A stretch of DNA of 64,000 nucleotides from Chrysaora quinquecirrha (Eukaryota; Cnidaria; Scyphozoa; Semaeostomeae; Pelagiidae): contig JACTAT010000059.1 in NCBI GenBank assembly GCA_014526335.1, forward strand, positions 4,717,560 to 4,781,559, given 5' to 3'. The notes below the pieces were generated by a model, which did not search any database, was not told the DNA's origin, and saw nothing but the letters and a program-made list of their open reading frames with translations. A program made the translations under genes and the position numbers. Shown here piece by piece: positions 52,801 through 63,965 of this stretch (within the stretch, counting starts at the first letter, position 1; each line of letters opens with the position of its first letter).

Positions 52801-53690
52801 CTCTTCTTTATAGGGGTATTAGTGAATTTCGGGCGAGGATTAAAAATCTTTCTGCAGCAATAAACCCGTCAGCAATGTTGAGATTGCACTGGAGAAAGTC
52901 GCTGATGCATATTAGGTGTTTTTCAGGGAGATTAAAGTCTGGTTTCCTTATCGTCGGGAGTCTCGGGACGACGGCGACGCGTCCTCGTCATTGCTACAGG
53001 GACGTTTACGATGCATAAGTCGCCCGCCATTGTATATTAGGTGTTTTTCAGGTAAAGCCTGGTTTCCAGTCGTCGGGTGTCTCGGGAAGACGGGGACGAG
53101 GACCCGTCGCCGTCGTTCCGAGACCCTCGATACAGAAAACAGGCTTTGAGTACTCAGTTAACCTTCTTGGCGTTAGTAGTTTTTGTTGAGCAAAACCTTT
53201 GATTCAGTTACTATTACTCTGATGAAGCCCTGAATGTCGGGGGGAAATAATAGTATATAAAATCTGTCTTTTTTCTTGCTAAGTCTCCTCGACGCTTTGC
53301 AGCGATACTGCTTCAAATTTGATTCAGTAGTTTGACAACATCTTCGCCTTCGCAAAGTAAGTATCCAAAAATGCTAAAGCGCCTACATTCGTTGAGAAAT
53401 TGGTTTCCCTTCTTTGGATATCTTTAGCTTGTCAGTCGCTCACTTGCTCAAGACGCTTTTGGACTTGCCATTAGTCAAGTTAACCTTGCGCGCGTGCGTT
53501 TGCGTGCGTAAAATGCAATGCTTGGTGATGCAAAGCCTGGAAGACTACAACAATCGAAGTCAAATAAAGCAGCTTGCAATCTTACCCTCATAAAATCATA
53601 TTCAGTTGTAGAAATGCGAAAATTTACTTTGAAGTGATTGACTTACAAATATTTTCCACTTAGAATTCGCGGATGGTTTGATTTTCTGCC
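49832..53690. other. Gene-free stretch with minor repeats
   Basis: Near 50380-50490 there is a tRNA-like piece (GCAACTCAATCTC...TTGGTTCGAGTCC). Near 52380-52490 are fragments of the TAGACTTATT MITE (GATAAGTCTAGG, GTAATAGGTCTA). At 52913 and 53038 the string TTAGGTGTTTTTCAGG recurs 125 bp apart, followed by GGTTTCC and GTCGTCGGG-type words. (GTT)n occurs at 52298. No supported gene. Confidence 0.4.
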
Positions 53691-53873
53691 TCCTTGCAAA
53701 GCCTGGAAACGAGAGGAATGATTGGACGAGAGCTCTTTGTCTCCGTGTTTCCCTGTGTCCTCTTTCTCATGAGAAAAAGAATCTTTCGCCATTTTGGCCT
53801 ACATTTTCAGCAGGGTTGCTGCGAGTGTTCAGATATTTTGATAGGCAATAAAATCAAAATCTGCCTCTCCAAA

Positions 53874-54610
53874 ATGGCAAGCTCAAGCTCAAATGATCCT
53901 CCGGGAAAAGCAGACAATTTCAGAAGAACATGGGATAAAGAGGAATATGAAAAACTTGCAAAAGAAAGGCTGGAAAACGATGAGGATTCTGATGATGCGG
54001 ATCGCGATAGAAGCATTCCGGTGAAAAGGGATCTGCTCCAAGCAAGACAATATGGAGTGGATCTTTCCTCCAAACTCGGTAAAAATATAATAATAACGAA
54101 AACAACTCCTTTATCAGAACAAGGAGGATATTACTGTAATGTTTGTGATTGTGTTGTGAAAGATTCAATAAACTTTCTGGACCATATCAATGGAAGGAAA
54201 CATCAGAGAAATCTAGGAATGTCGATGAGAGTTGAAAGATCAAGCTTAGACCAGGTGAAAAATAGATTTGAAATGAATAAGAGGAAAAAAGAAGAAGAAA
54301 AGAAAAAAACCGAATATAATTTTGAATCAAGAATCAAAGAACTTAAAGAGGAGGTATATATATAGATTGCCCACAAATATTTTTTAACTAGAATTTTCAT
54401 GATTCCAAAGAAATATCTTTTGTTGTTGTTTTAATATGTGATTCTAATTGCATTTTTCTTCTCTTTTTTAAGGAAGAAAGAGCTAAACAACAAAAACGAG
54501 AATATAGAAAAGACCGAAAAAGAAAAGCAGATGAAGATGCCAATGATTTTGTCGATGACGATGTTGCAGCGATGATGGGCTTTGGAGGATTTGGTTCAAG
54601 TAAAAAGTAA
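53874..54610 (+). CDS. ZMAT2: ZMAT2, matrin-type zinc finger spliceosome protein (Snu23 homologue)
   Basis: Two exons, 53874-54353 and 54473-54610, both phase 0, give 205 residues (human about 199). ZMAT2/Snu23 is a U4/U6.U5 tri-snRNP protein acting at 5' splice-site transfer. The N-part has RRTWDKEEYEKLAKERL. The signature block KTTPLSEQGGYYCNVCDCVV... holds the U1-like C2H2 zinc finger (YCNVC...HINGRKHQRNLGM), nearly identical to the human sequence. It is followed by a Lys/Glu coiled tail and the acidic end VAAMMGFGGFGSSKK. The start at 53874 (MASSSSND) fits the human start; the frame is open further upstream, but that extension has no family counterpart. Convergent with MRPS26, 242 bp between stop codons. 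Confidence 0.95.
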
Positions 54611-54852
54611 ACAAAAAGCAACGATGGTTCAAACTAACAGGAAATAGCTCTTGTAAATAAGTTACAGCAACTCTCAATGAACTGAGATTTAGAGTCAACT
54701 ATGTCTGTTATTCTTAGTAGTTTCGGAGTAGCAATCTCATCTCATAAAGCATCTTCTAGAAGAATATGTTATAACCAGTAAAGGTTTTGAAACATGTGAA
54801 TTCTTTATAGTAAAAACTCTTAGATTGACTTCAAACTTCACAAGCATTGATT

Positions 54853-56498
54853 TTAATTTGTATCTTTAATCTCACTTTGTTCCTCTTTAACTTCTACTAC
54901 CTTTTTCTTTGTTGTCTCATATTGTTTTTTAAATATAAAGTCCCACTCTCCTTGTCTTATTCCTCCAAGCTGAAAAGCTGCTGGGCTTGGACCTTTCCAA
55001 CCATGCTCACTGAAATTGCCTGGTGGTTTTGTAGAGTAAAGCTTTTGTCCATCAGGAGTAAGTGCAAAATTATAATTAACTTCATTTTCCAAAGCATATG
55101 CTATTTTCTCATCAAGGTTCTCTCTTGTTACAAAATTTTTACTTTCTTCCTGCAATAAAGTTTCAAAAAAAATTAAATTAGAAGGCATTTTACTTCAGTT
55201 TGCATAAAAAAGTGTCAAAGAATGGAAGAATGGGACCAAGTATATCTTACAATTGCTTGTAATACAGTTGCTCGTCTTTTTTCAAACATTTTCTGGTCTT
55301 CCTCCATTTTTTCTTGGAGTTTTTGTTCCTCTTCTTTTGCCTCCTATCCTCTAGAATAAGGTTTCTCAGCTCCCTGTATAGAGACATAACATACATTATC
55401 ACATATCCAAAATATCTGCTTCAAAACTACTCTGGCACATATATATTTCTATAAAATCTAGACACAATGAATAGCCACTTTGACATCTCTCAGGGATAGC
55501 CCTGATTGAATGTCCGTAATTGTAAAGCAAACCTATTAAGGGGCTTGCTGAGGTGCGCTCCTGATGGGAAAATTGTTTTAATGGCTATGGCAATGTTTCA
55601 ATCAGGAACTACCACAGCTTGTCACAATGAATTTCAACTTCCTTAGTGTTTGGGGACATAAAGCCAGGAGATTAGCCCCACAGAGTTCTGATGGAGCAGG
55701 CACAGCAGAGCAAGGGGCTGGGTATTATTGGTAGCGATAGGTGAGAGGTGAGGTGTTTTAGCACCAGTTGCTAAGATCTCAGTAGTAGGTTAACTAATCA
55801 AAACCTCGACCTGGCTGTGATGCTACTATAGCTGGGCTTGAACCCTGACCACACTGAGCTCTTCCTGACACCACAAGTCAGCTGGATTACACCACGACAC
55901 CACAGCACCTTCAGTGATGACCCCCTTGCTTCTACCATGCAACCAGACAGTATCTTTTGAAGGTGCTATGGCATCATGCTATATTCCTGCTAGCTCATGG
56001 TGTCCAGAGCTCAGCAAGGTCAGGGTTTGAGCCCAAGTCCCAGCCAGGGTTGAGGTCTTGTGACTTCATCTACCTCTAAAATCCTAACAACTGGACCTAA
56101 ATAAACCATTTTACTTTCACCAAAATCTTAAAACACATGGCGTCACGTTATGCTGCTAAAAATCACCTTTCTCTATGCAATTCTTCATTGCTTTGTAAAA
56201 TAATTGACAAATTCTTTGCTTCCTGCAGTTTTTCCTCTGCCTCCTTCTTCATTTGTTCTCCTGCAATGTCTTTCTTTCGCTCTTCTTCTATCCTAAGCTC
56301 TTCTCGAAATATACTTGCGACGTCTGCCATCTTTTCCTTGTAATCAGCCGTTGCCTTTCTCCTTGCAGCTCTCGTATTGACAAAGTTGTCTATTTCTTCT
56401 TGTGTTGCTCCAGCTTCAATAAATTGAATCAGACGAGGAGGTTCAGGGACGCCGGAGCGATGGTAAGGCAATGGGGGCGGCCAGGAACGTAAGGGCAA
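54853..56498 (-). CDS. MRPS26: MRPS26, mitochondrial small ribosomal subunit protein mS26
   Basis: Exons on the minus strand: about 56498-56167, 55373-55251, 55150-54853. mS26 is an animal-specific helical protein of the mitochondrial 28S subunit. The last exon has EESKNFVTRENLDEKI and NYNFALTPDGQ, matching human EEVKNFITRENLEARV and NYNWAITREG, then an extra C-terminal tail of about 50 residues. Exon 1 carries a conserved N-part (VPEPPRLIQF) and a charged coiled coil. Exon 2 is broken at about 55348: the frame moves one base back between LRNLILEDR and EAKEEEQKLQ. With one base restored, the interval from LHRER to the EE before SKNF is 46 residues, the same as in human. The true start, with its mitochondrial presequence, is not resolved: the first exon's frame meets a stop just upstream of 56498. 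Confidence 0.85.
55690..55915 (-). repeat. tRNA-derived SINE, minus orientation, in MRPS26 intron
   Basis: Reverse strand reads GGTGCTGTGGTGTCGTGGTG then GTGGTCAGGGTTCAAGCCC (box B), and ends GATCTTAGCAACTGGTGCTAAA. Same family as the plus copy just to the right. Confidence 0.65.
55955..56115 (+). repeat. tRNA-derived SINE, plus orientation, in MRPS26 intron
   Basis: AAGGTGCTATGGCATCATGC at the head, AAGGTCAGGGTTTGAGCCC as box B, TTCATCTACCTCTAAAATCC and ACCTAAATAAACC at the tail. Together with the minus copy it forms an inverted pair about 40 bp apart. Confidence 0.65.
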
Positions 56499-56809
56499 TT
56501 GAGATAAAAATTAGTGGGGTTTGGTGGTACTCCCCTAGAAAGTTTGGGTCCACGCCCTTTAGATTGGCTTAAAATACAACAAACGTGTTTCAACGAATGT
56601 AAATAATGTTTGGCTATTTCTCCACATGTACGCAATTAGAATGGCGCAATAATGACGAAACATCGTATTTAACAATGTCGAAGTCAATTATAGTTTTATA
56701 TTGAAAAGGCACTTTTGCCCCCTTTGCCCCCCTTAAGAAAGGGCAGGAGAGGCGCTTGCCCCCCGCGCCCCCTCCCTCTCCGTCGTCCCTGCCAGGATAT
56801 ACGATTTTA

Positions 56810-57193
56810 GACAGGGCAAATACTCCTGCCACCTAACATCCTGCCTAACGTTTGTTTTTATTACGGATTCTTGTAAAGGGGTCTTTACTCTATCGGAATC
56901 CGCCAGGTACTTTTTTTGGTAGCCCCCAGTTGTCACGTGATTGATGACGTCATTTTATCTACAAAATCGACCGAAAAACAGCTATAACTTCATACGCAAA
57001 GCATTGATATAAAAAATAGTGGTATTTCTGTGCCCCTTGCGATCGTGCAATCAATTTGATGTACTTTTGGCAAGAATTTGACAACATTCTATTTTTAGCT
57101 ATGACGTCATCAGAAAAAACCTTTTCTTATTTCATCAAAAAAGGATGATCTTGCGAAACCAAACAAACGAAACTACAAACAATGAAACTCTAT
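56810..57193. repeat. Left terminal inverted repeat of the 5.5-kb transposon
   Basis: Begins GACAGGGCAAATACTCCTGC; includes GATGACGTCATTTTATCTAC and AGCTATGACGTCATCAG (two palindromic TGACGTCA sites). Pairs with 61944-62328. Confidence 0.9.
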
Positions 57194-57198
57194 GCGCA

Positions 57199-60100
57199 TT
57201 AAGGTAAGAAGTCACTGTCTGAAGAATCAGTTTTCTCTTCCTCTGAGGTTGTGAAATCCTCTTCCCAATCTGAATCGTCTGTCTCTGTGACATCTGTGTT
57301 AAACGCTGGTGATTCTGCTGAATGCAACACATCTGGTGCGTCTGTTTTTGAAGCTCTGTATCGCTTGTGTGGTAATGGGGTGATTCTCTCTGCATCGTCT
57401 ACTTCAATGTCTGCTTCATTACCGTCTCTTGTTGCTGGCTTCCTCTTTTTCTTTGATCGGACAAGAGATGGTGGGAGCTGACTACCTTTAAACCATGTTG
57501 GAACGAATCGTTTTATATTGTCGTTGAATTCCCAACCACATAGTGATGGATCTATTTGATCAACAATTGGACTGAGGCAGCGTAACCACGTGTAGCATTG
57601 TAGGTTGACACGTTTTATGTCTTGCTCTAAGGATGGTGGATCTGGTGGAATAGCTGCAGATGACTTCGTTTTCAAACGCTGTTATAGCCGAATCCTCGAT
57701 TCAACGTATGTTTCGTTTGCTAGACCACTGTACATAACTATCGGGACCAATTTTTTGGCATCTTCGTATGCATGTTCTGGAACAGCATTTACCGATCCAA
57801 GGCTGCTGATCAGTTGGCAGAGTGTTGTCTTTTAAGATCTTTTTCATAGCGGTGGTCTTGCCGACATTGAATTTATAAGACGTTGTGTCACAACCTGTGA
57901 TTGCATGTACTTGCGGAAGAACATGGCAAACACGATCACCAACATATGTGACCACTTTCTGGATGTCGACAAACTTCTCCTTGTCTATTTGCATAAACCA
58001 GGGCTCTTTGGGTTTACATTTATTCATAGCATGAACGAGAAGAATGAACACATCGGTGTCTTTTGCAACAACCACTGCGGGTGTATCTCTTGAAGCAACG
58101 TGCAGGATCATTCTCGTATCTGCCTCTTCGTGGTTGCATCTTCTCATTTCTTCAACTTGATTTCTCTCGACTTTAAATGCTTTGTCTTTGCTTGTCACTA
58201 CCAACGGTATTTTCAAAAGCTGTTGTCCTTCAGAGCTTGTAAAAAACTTTACAGCCAAACTTATGATATCTTCTTTATTTTCATCGTTATTAAAGAATAC
58301 TTGCCAGGCGTTTTCTTTCTCTCTGAAGACCTGTTTTCAGCTTTAGTTGCTTGATTGGAGCAAAGAATCTTTCTTCGCCAGCTGCCAGGTGCTTGGTTAT
58401 GAACTCTTCGTACTTGGCATTTCCAATTTGTGATGCGTTGAGAACATCATTTATGATCTTTGAGTCGCCTTCAGTTCCTGTGCAGACCTCTCTTGCCGGG
58501 CCTGTGGTGAACAGATTGGTTTTGTATGCCTATAACTTTTCTTTAAGTGCATTTACATTCTTGTTATGCTTGATTCTATTAGAATCTGTGAGCTCTTTGT
58601 GAGCACATCTTCATTCTCATTTTATCTCGCATTGCTGTTCTCAACTTTGCATGTAAATTTATCGTATTAACCCATTTGCTAGTGACATCTACTTTCATAC
58701 TGTAGCCGGATCGGAACGGACAAGCTAAAAACGGTAGTAAGGGTGATAAATGCAATATTCACATAAAATGTTAAGTTTACTGACCGAAGAAATCTACTGT
58801 TAAAAAAGATCTTACCTGTTCCTTTAGTTTCCCGATTGAAAAACTCTGTCACCAAATCTCCATGAATGGACAAGAATTTTGAACCTGAATAATTGGCTCA
58901 CAGACCATTTTTTACTAGGTCCTGATATGCTGTCGGGTTTGAATATTGCAGGTCAGGTAAATAAATGTGTTGATAGGTATCTTGCATAATTCTGATGATC
59001 AAATGAAAGCACATAATGTAGCATATCACATTCAGCTGCATGGTGCTGTTCTAAATTTCTGTCTCGCACTCCTGATACCAACGCTAACAGAGATGAAATA
59101 TCTCGAAGGAATTCAAAGGTCATTTTTGGCCCTATGATCCACTTGTGCTTTTTATTTCATTATAAATCACATCAAATGCTTTTAGTGTCATAACTTCGTT
59201 CAATGAACTTACACAGGGCTCCTTTCTCAACTTGACCAAGCTTTGCAGTAGCTGCTGATCAATTTCGTTTTAAGAATCAGTGATGTCTTCAGCACGGAAC
59301 TGTACCAGTGCGTCGAAGGATTCTTTTAAGATTCTCATGCACGTTCAGGAAGATAACAGCGCATGATTATGTTTGCCAAATATAAGTAAATATTCCTTGG
59401 CAATTGAAACAAATATGCATTTTAATAAATCACCTGTATTTATGTTTACCACCAAATGCTTTGTCAGCAAAGCCAGCTGCTATGGTCCCAGAGTCAATGA
59501 ACAAATCTTTGTATCCCAAACATGCATGTCTTTTATAAATGAATCGCTGTCTAATTCGAAGTTGATGGAAACCACCAATTGGCGCAATCACATTCTTATA
59601 AAGGTTGCCATGCTTCCAGATTATTTACAGCCAATTTGGAATACACATCTTCATCTGGATGAGCAAACATATGGGTCAATCCAAGGTCTTTGAGCCTAAT
59701 AACGGTAATGCTTCTCCACATACATCATCAGGAACACCATTAGCCAGGGCCCAGACAATATCATTGTTGAAGCACACCTCCAGAATGTCCCTGCAGTCAA
59801 CATCTTTCTGCTTTGAGAAATTAGGTGGCTCTATCCATATACCAAGTGAATATTCCGGAATTTCCCAGATAGAATTCGGATCTTCTGTTGAATCTTCTGT
59901 TTGCTGGCTAGTTGTAATAACAACTTCTTCTTCTAATGTGAACAATGGACATTATTAATTTATCAATGAAGTACCGAAAGGAATAAAGGAAATTGGAGAC
60001 AATAAAGAAAGAATATAAATACCTGGAAGCAGCGGTTTGAACAAAGTCCTATTTGTATTGTGAGTTGTTCCTGCTCCAGTTACTGCCTCTTGGTTGCCAT

Positions 60101-61558
60101 CATTGTTATCTACTGAAGAATGCAATGAAGTAAAAGATGTGAAATGTTTCTCGACAGCTAGCTGATTTCTTGACCAAAAGTCATTATATTTCAGGATGTC
60201 ATTCCACGATATGGCACAACCAAGACCATGAAGGTACTGAGCTGCTTCTTTACTTCCAGTTAGACGATGTACTGTAAGGCCAAGCATTGCTTGTTTAGCG
60301 TTTTTTGAGGAATAATCAGAGACTACCAGTCTATTGCCAATGACCAGATTTTTCTTGAAATATTGGTTGATTCTGTTTTAGCATAACCGTACTCATTCTT
60401 TGAGAATTGTGGGTACATTGTAGCATAGATCAAGTTGTAAAGATCAGGAAGAGGACCTTCATCTAATAATTCCAATAAAGATTCAGACAAACTTGCTAGA
60501 GGTCACGGAGATTGTCCTGTTAACTTTTTTCGAATGTAGTTAGCAAATGAGCGGACAGAATCTTCATCTCTAAGGCAGTGACCTTTTAGGGTCACAGCTG
60601 TGTATGCATATGGATTTACTGCCAAGGAATGCACTGCAAGGTATTTCCCCAATAGGAAAAATCCAATCTCGTCTCCAAATTCCTGCAGCAACAATCTCTT
60701 CAGAGATGTTGTATTATTTACAATGCTTTCAATCCCATTTTCCTCGCTATAAAGCTGGATGTCGCTCAGTAGATGGTGAAGCAAGTATGCTTGACTCTTC
60801 CTGATGATTTTGATTCGAACAGCGCGAAAGAAATCTGCCTTGGTGTCTGCTTCAGCTTGTTGTTGTTCATGATCCTGTGATTCTTGCAAAGTCACTGGAT
60901 TCAAAGCAAATTTTATGTAGCAATATTTATGGTAATAAACGTCAATCGCAAAAATATCAAACGCTTGTCCACCACGTAAAAGTTCTAATCTTTTAGCTGC
61001 AGCATGAAATCGATGAGATACATTTTCAATGTAGATCTTCTGCCTCTGGACTAGTCGATCGTTAGAAGAAAGTTGTTCGCATCTACCAAGACCTCCACTG
61101 TCATATGAATTGTTATCTGAGCTTGTTATTTCAGAACATATAAAGCATTTTCGTCTATTTTCACTCTCCGCTCCCCTCTTCATTGAACGACACTTCATTG
61201 GTGATCTTACCTCTTTCTGTATCTGTACCCCTGACGGTCCTTCTGGCTCTGTACAAACTTTGCCATATTTTTCCTGATATGCTGCTAATTTTGTGCTGAA
61301 TATGGTTCTACAAATTTTATGCACTTTACCAAAAGCTTGATCATGGCCTTCAACTCGGTCGTGTACTTGTCGGAGGAAACATTTCGAGTCGTCACAGTGT
61401 ATGTCAACTTCTTTCCATTGTTTTGCCAAAGTTTTAAACGCTTCCCAACCATTACTACCTAAAGTTTGAGTCTTTTCGTTTCTTTTTATAATCTCACTGC
61501 ACAACAGACAATGTTCTTCATGTTTAGAATCAAGTCTAAGAAATGCGTCCGACTCCAT
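57199..61558 (-). pseudogene. Transposon-encoded protein with HEEADTR / DTDVFILL / GCDTTS motifs, decayed
   Basis: Open pieces in order: 61558-60503 (N-terminal Cys-rich part, CLLCSEIIK, and a Cys/His region YYHKYCY), 60287-59955 (LGLTVHRLTGSKEA, ISWNDILKYND), 59945-59676, a piece upstream of and including 58258-57701 (the conserved core), and 57675-57199 (LEQDIKRVNLQCYTW, GWEFND, acidic tail). Core motifs RRCNHEEADTRMIL, VVVAKDTDVFILL and ITGCDTTSYKF...GKTTAMKKIL are those of an abundant uncharacterised family of repetitive genes in cnidarians and other animals. By motif order they resemble the I-region and helix-three-turn-helix of FEN1/XPG nucleases (E-x-E-A, T-x-D-x-D, G-C-D-...-G-x-G-x-x-x-A). 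Frames are broken several times; introns cannot be excluded. A C-terminal Cys-rich tail seen in relatives is absent. Confidence 0.65.
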
Positions 61559-61943
61559 CTTTATGCCATCGTAATATGAAATTCAGTAAAAGAAACCTTA
61601 TAGGCTGTTTCCGTGCAACAAAGCCGTTTTCCTGTGTGAAGTTTTTCAATTCATTGTTCAACTGTTTTGACATTATTGACGCAATTTACACTTCTGAATT
61701 AAAACCGAAGGGAAACGACGCAGGAAATTCAATAAAAAAATTTTCAACTTGATATTCTTTAGGCGCATTTCAGGAATAAACAAGAAAGCCAAACCTAAGG
61801 CTAAACTTCCGAAGATTTTATGAGGAATTTTAACAGCATTTTTGAAAGTATTACAGATACAGATATATATTTTATTTCGGATGGGGCTATTCTTTGGTGA
61901 TAGTGTTTTCCCGTAATAAATACTATCTTATATTTTTACTGAG

Positions 61944-62328
61944 TATAGAGTTTCATTGTTTGTAGTTTCGTTTGTTTGGTTTCGCAAGATCATCCTTTTT
62001 TGATGAAATAAGAAAAAAGTTTTCCTGATGACGTCATAGCTAAAAATAGAATGTTGTCAAATTCTTGCCAAAAGTACATCAAATTGATTGCACGATCGCA
62101 AGGGGCACAGAAATACCACTATTTTTTATATCAATGCTTTGCGTATGAAGTTATAGCTGTTTTTCGGTCGATTTTGTAGGTAAAATGACGTCATCAATCA
62201 CGTGACAACTGGGGGCTACCAAAAAAAGTACCTGGCGGATTCCGATAGACTAAAGACCCCTTTACAAGAATCCGTAATAAAAACAAACGTTAGGCAGGAT
62301 GTTAGGTGGCAGGAGTATTTGCCCTGTC
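61944..62328. repeat. Right terminal inverted repeat of the 5.5-kb transposon
   Basis: Mirror of 56810-57193, ending GCAGGAGTATTTGCCCTGTC. The N-terminus of the coding strand begins about 385 bp inside it. Confidence 0.9.
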
Positions 62329-62409
62329 TATAGAAGGTCTGAACGAGCTAACGAAGCAAGTCATTTGCTTTAACTACAAAAAAAATAAGCAAGCGAATGG
62401 ATAAAATAC

Positions 62410-62523
62410 CTTATATAATGAAGACGAAGAAACAGCAGGAAGGCTTTCTGTAGAATCAATGCACTGTTGCAGTAGCATCAATGCGATTAAAGATGATGCC
62501 AACATCATATACTTCGCATGCAT
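62410..62523 (-). CDS. Orphan first coding exon with signal peptide
   Basis: ATG at 62523 opens 38 codons: MHAKYMMLASSLIALMLLQQ, then CIDSTESLPAVSSSSLYK, ending at a GTATTT donor in phase 0. An AG acceptor (TTATTGCAG) lies just 5' at about 62533, so an upstream untranslated exon is likely. The hydrophobic core and small residues before Ser fit a secreted protein. Following exons would lie at lower coordinates, but the 5.5-kb transposon starts only 82 bp on and no matching exon was found to its left. The gene may be disrupted, or its exons may be unrecognisable. Confidence 0.4.
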
Positions 62524-62559
62524 CCTTGATCTGCAATAAGAAACAACAATGAGAATGAT

Positions 62560-63600
62560 ATTTTAAGGGTTTTTATTAAGGACTCAAAGAAGTTTCAAGA
62601 ATTCCTTGAAATAGAAAAAGTAGCATATCATTATTTCTTTCTAATGGTATGAAATCTACATAATGTAATTTCTTCGTATTTTACAAATAAATTTGAAATC
62701 AGATTTGAATCTCCAGGACTACTATTAATTTCATTTTATAAGAACACACTTTATAGGAACATTAAGGCTCAATTGGCCAAAAAATAAGAACACCGCAAGA
62801 ACGTGTCCATCCTTTGAACGCTTGAACGATTTTGAACGCAAATATTTTGCATCAGCCTTTGGGTATGCTTTGGGGGGGGGGCTATTATAGGTTTGCGGTT
62901 TCACGGCTTCGACTCCTATCCAGCGTTCGGCTTACATTAAGCTGGGGGTCAGCGGTTTATGACACAGAGATTTTGCAACTCAGATTGGGAAATGTAATAT
63001 CTATAGAAACTTTTATAATTGCGATAACCAGCGAAAACATTATTGGGCATACTTAACCCTAATCCTACCGGGGGGGGGTGGAATCCACACCCTCTCAAGC
63101 TTTTCTTGAAACTGTTTTGTTGTGTGATGGATGTACGCTTCCAAACCAGGCTAACTTTAAGGCTATATGTATAAGCTACAACGTGATACAAAAAAATTCC
63201 CAAAATAATAACAATGGGTCACGTGACATTGCCTTATATGGAAAGCGGTCATGCCAAACCCACATATAAATACCTGTTTTACCAGTAAATCTTATCAGAA
63301 TTGATTGAGTCTTTGCAAGGTAAGAGAGAACAGTTACTAGCAACAAAATGTAAAGAAATTTCCGGATTTCTATTGACATTAAAGAAGGTCGATTTTTGAC
63401 CGACGTCAATAGCATGTTTTGATTATGATATCACAATGACATCATAATAGAAGTGGGAGACGCTCAATTTACCAACATTACTTCTAATACATTGGCCAAT
63501 GCCTGTGCCAATTTCATTGCTCTAGCTCTACTGGACAGCAATTTATGGAAACCACCCCCCCCCCTCTCGGCTGTGTTAGATAAAAAAAGCCCGGTAGGAT
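62560..63600. other. Non-coding stretch near the right end
   Basis: AT-rich sequence with homopolymer runs of G (62873, 63070) and C (63555). No supported gene or element boundaries. Confidence 0.35.
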
Positions 63601-63965
63601 TAGGGTTAAAAGCTTTTTGTCTTGCACCCCTCAGAGTATGAACGTCAGAAACTGGCCAAATACACTTAGACTAAAGCGGAACTTCTACCCAAATGCGGAT
63701 CGAAATGCACCAATCAGAAAGAAGAGCAAAATTGGCATTGTGTTTTAAACATCAATCAGCTTTAGGCGGGAAGAACAATGAAAAGTAATTGAAGAGTCCA
63801 AGTGAGGAAGCGAACTCTTTTTGTCTAAACAGAACCGGCTTTTTGGTTTTGATGTGGACAGATTCCAAACGCTGAGTGAAACGAGGATCTAGCCCTGCCA
63901 ATTACTCGAAAACAATCCTCGTTGTAATTTTCCGCACACTCTGGGTGATTTAATAAATGTTGACC
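63600..63965 (-). repeat. Dispersed repeat, CTGACACTCCTCA / GAATAATTGG family, reversed
   Basis: Starts AAAGCTTTTTGTCTTGCACC with CAGAGTATGAACGTCAGAAAC; then GCACCAATCAGAAAG, GAAGAGTCCAAGTGAG, GAACCGGCTTTTTGGTTTTG, and CCAATTACTCGAAAACAATCC. These are the words of 8880-9450 in reverse complement. Joins the two seemingly separate word sets into one element of about 360 bp. Confidence 0.6.

Larger units (their letters stand above)
56810..62328. mobile_element. 5.5-kb DNA transposon with 385-bp terminal inverted repeats and PIN-like nuclease gene
   Basis: Inverted repeats 56810-57193 and 61944-62328 are nearly identical (about 8 differences seen). Outer ends are GACAGGGCAAATACTCCTGC. Flanks are TA on both sides (56808-56809 and 62329-62330), fitting a 2-bp TA duplication. 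The interior carries one minus-strand gene spread over several frames. I cannot assign it to a named superfamily: no DDE motif was recognised, and the conserved block resembles a FEN1/XPG-like fold. The left end is only about 300 bp upstream of the MRPS26 coding region. Confidence 0.85.

Noticed and set aside
53694..53873. Upstream in-frame extension of ZMAT2
   Set aside because: It has no counterpart in ZMAT2 proteins, and MASSSSND at 53874 matches the family start.
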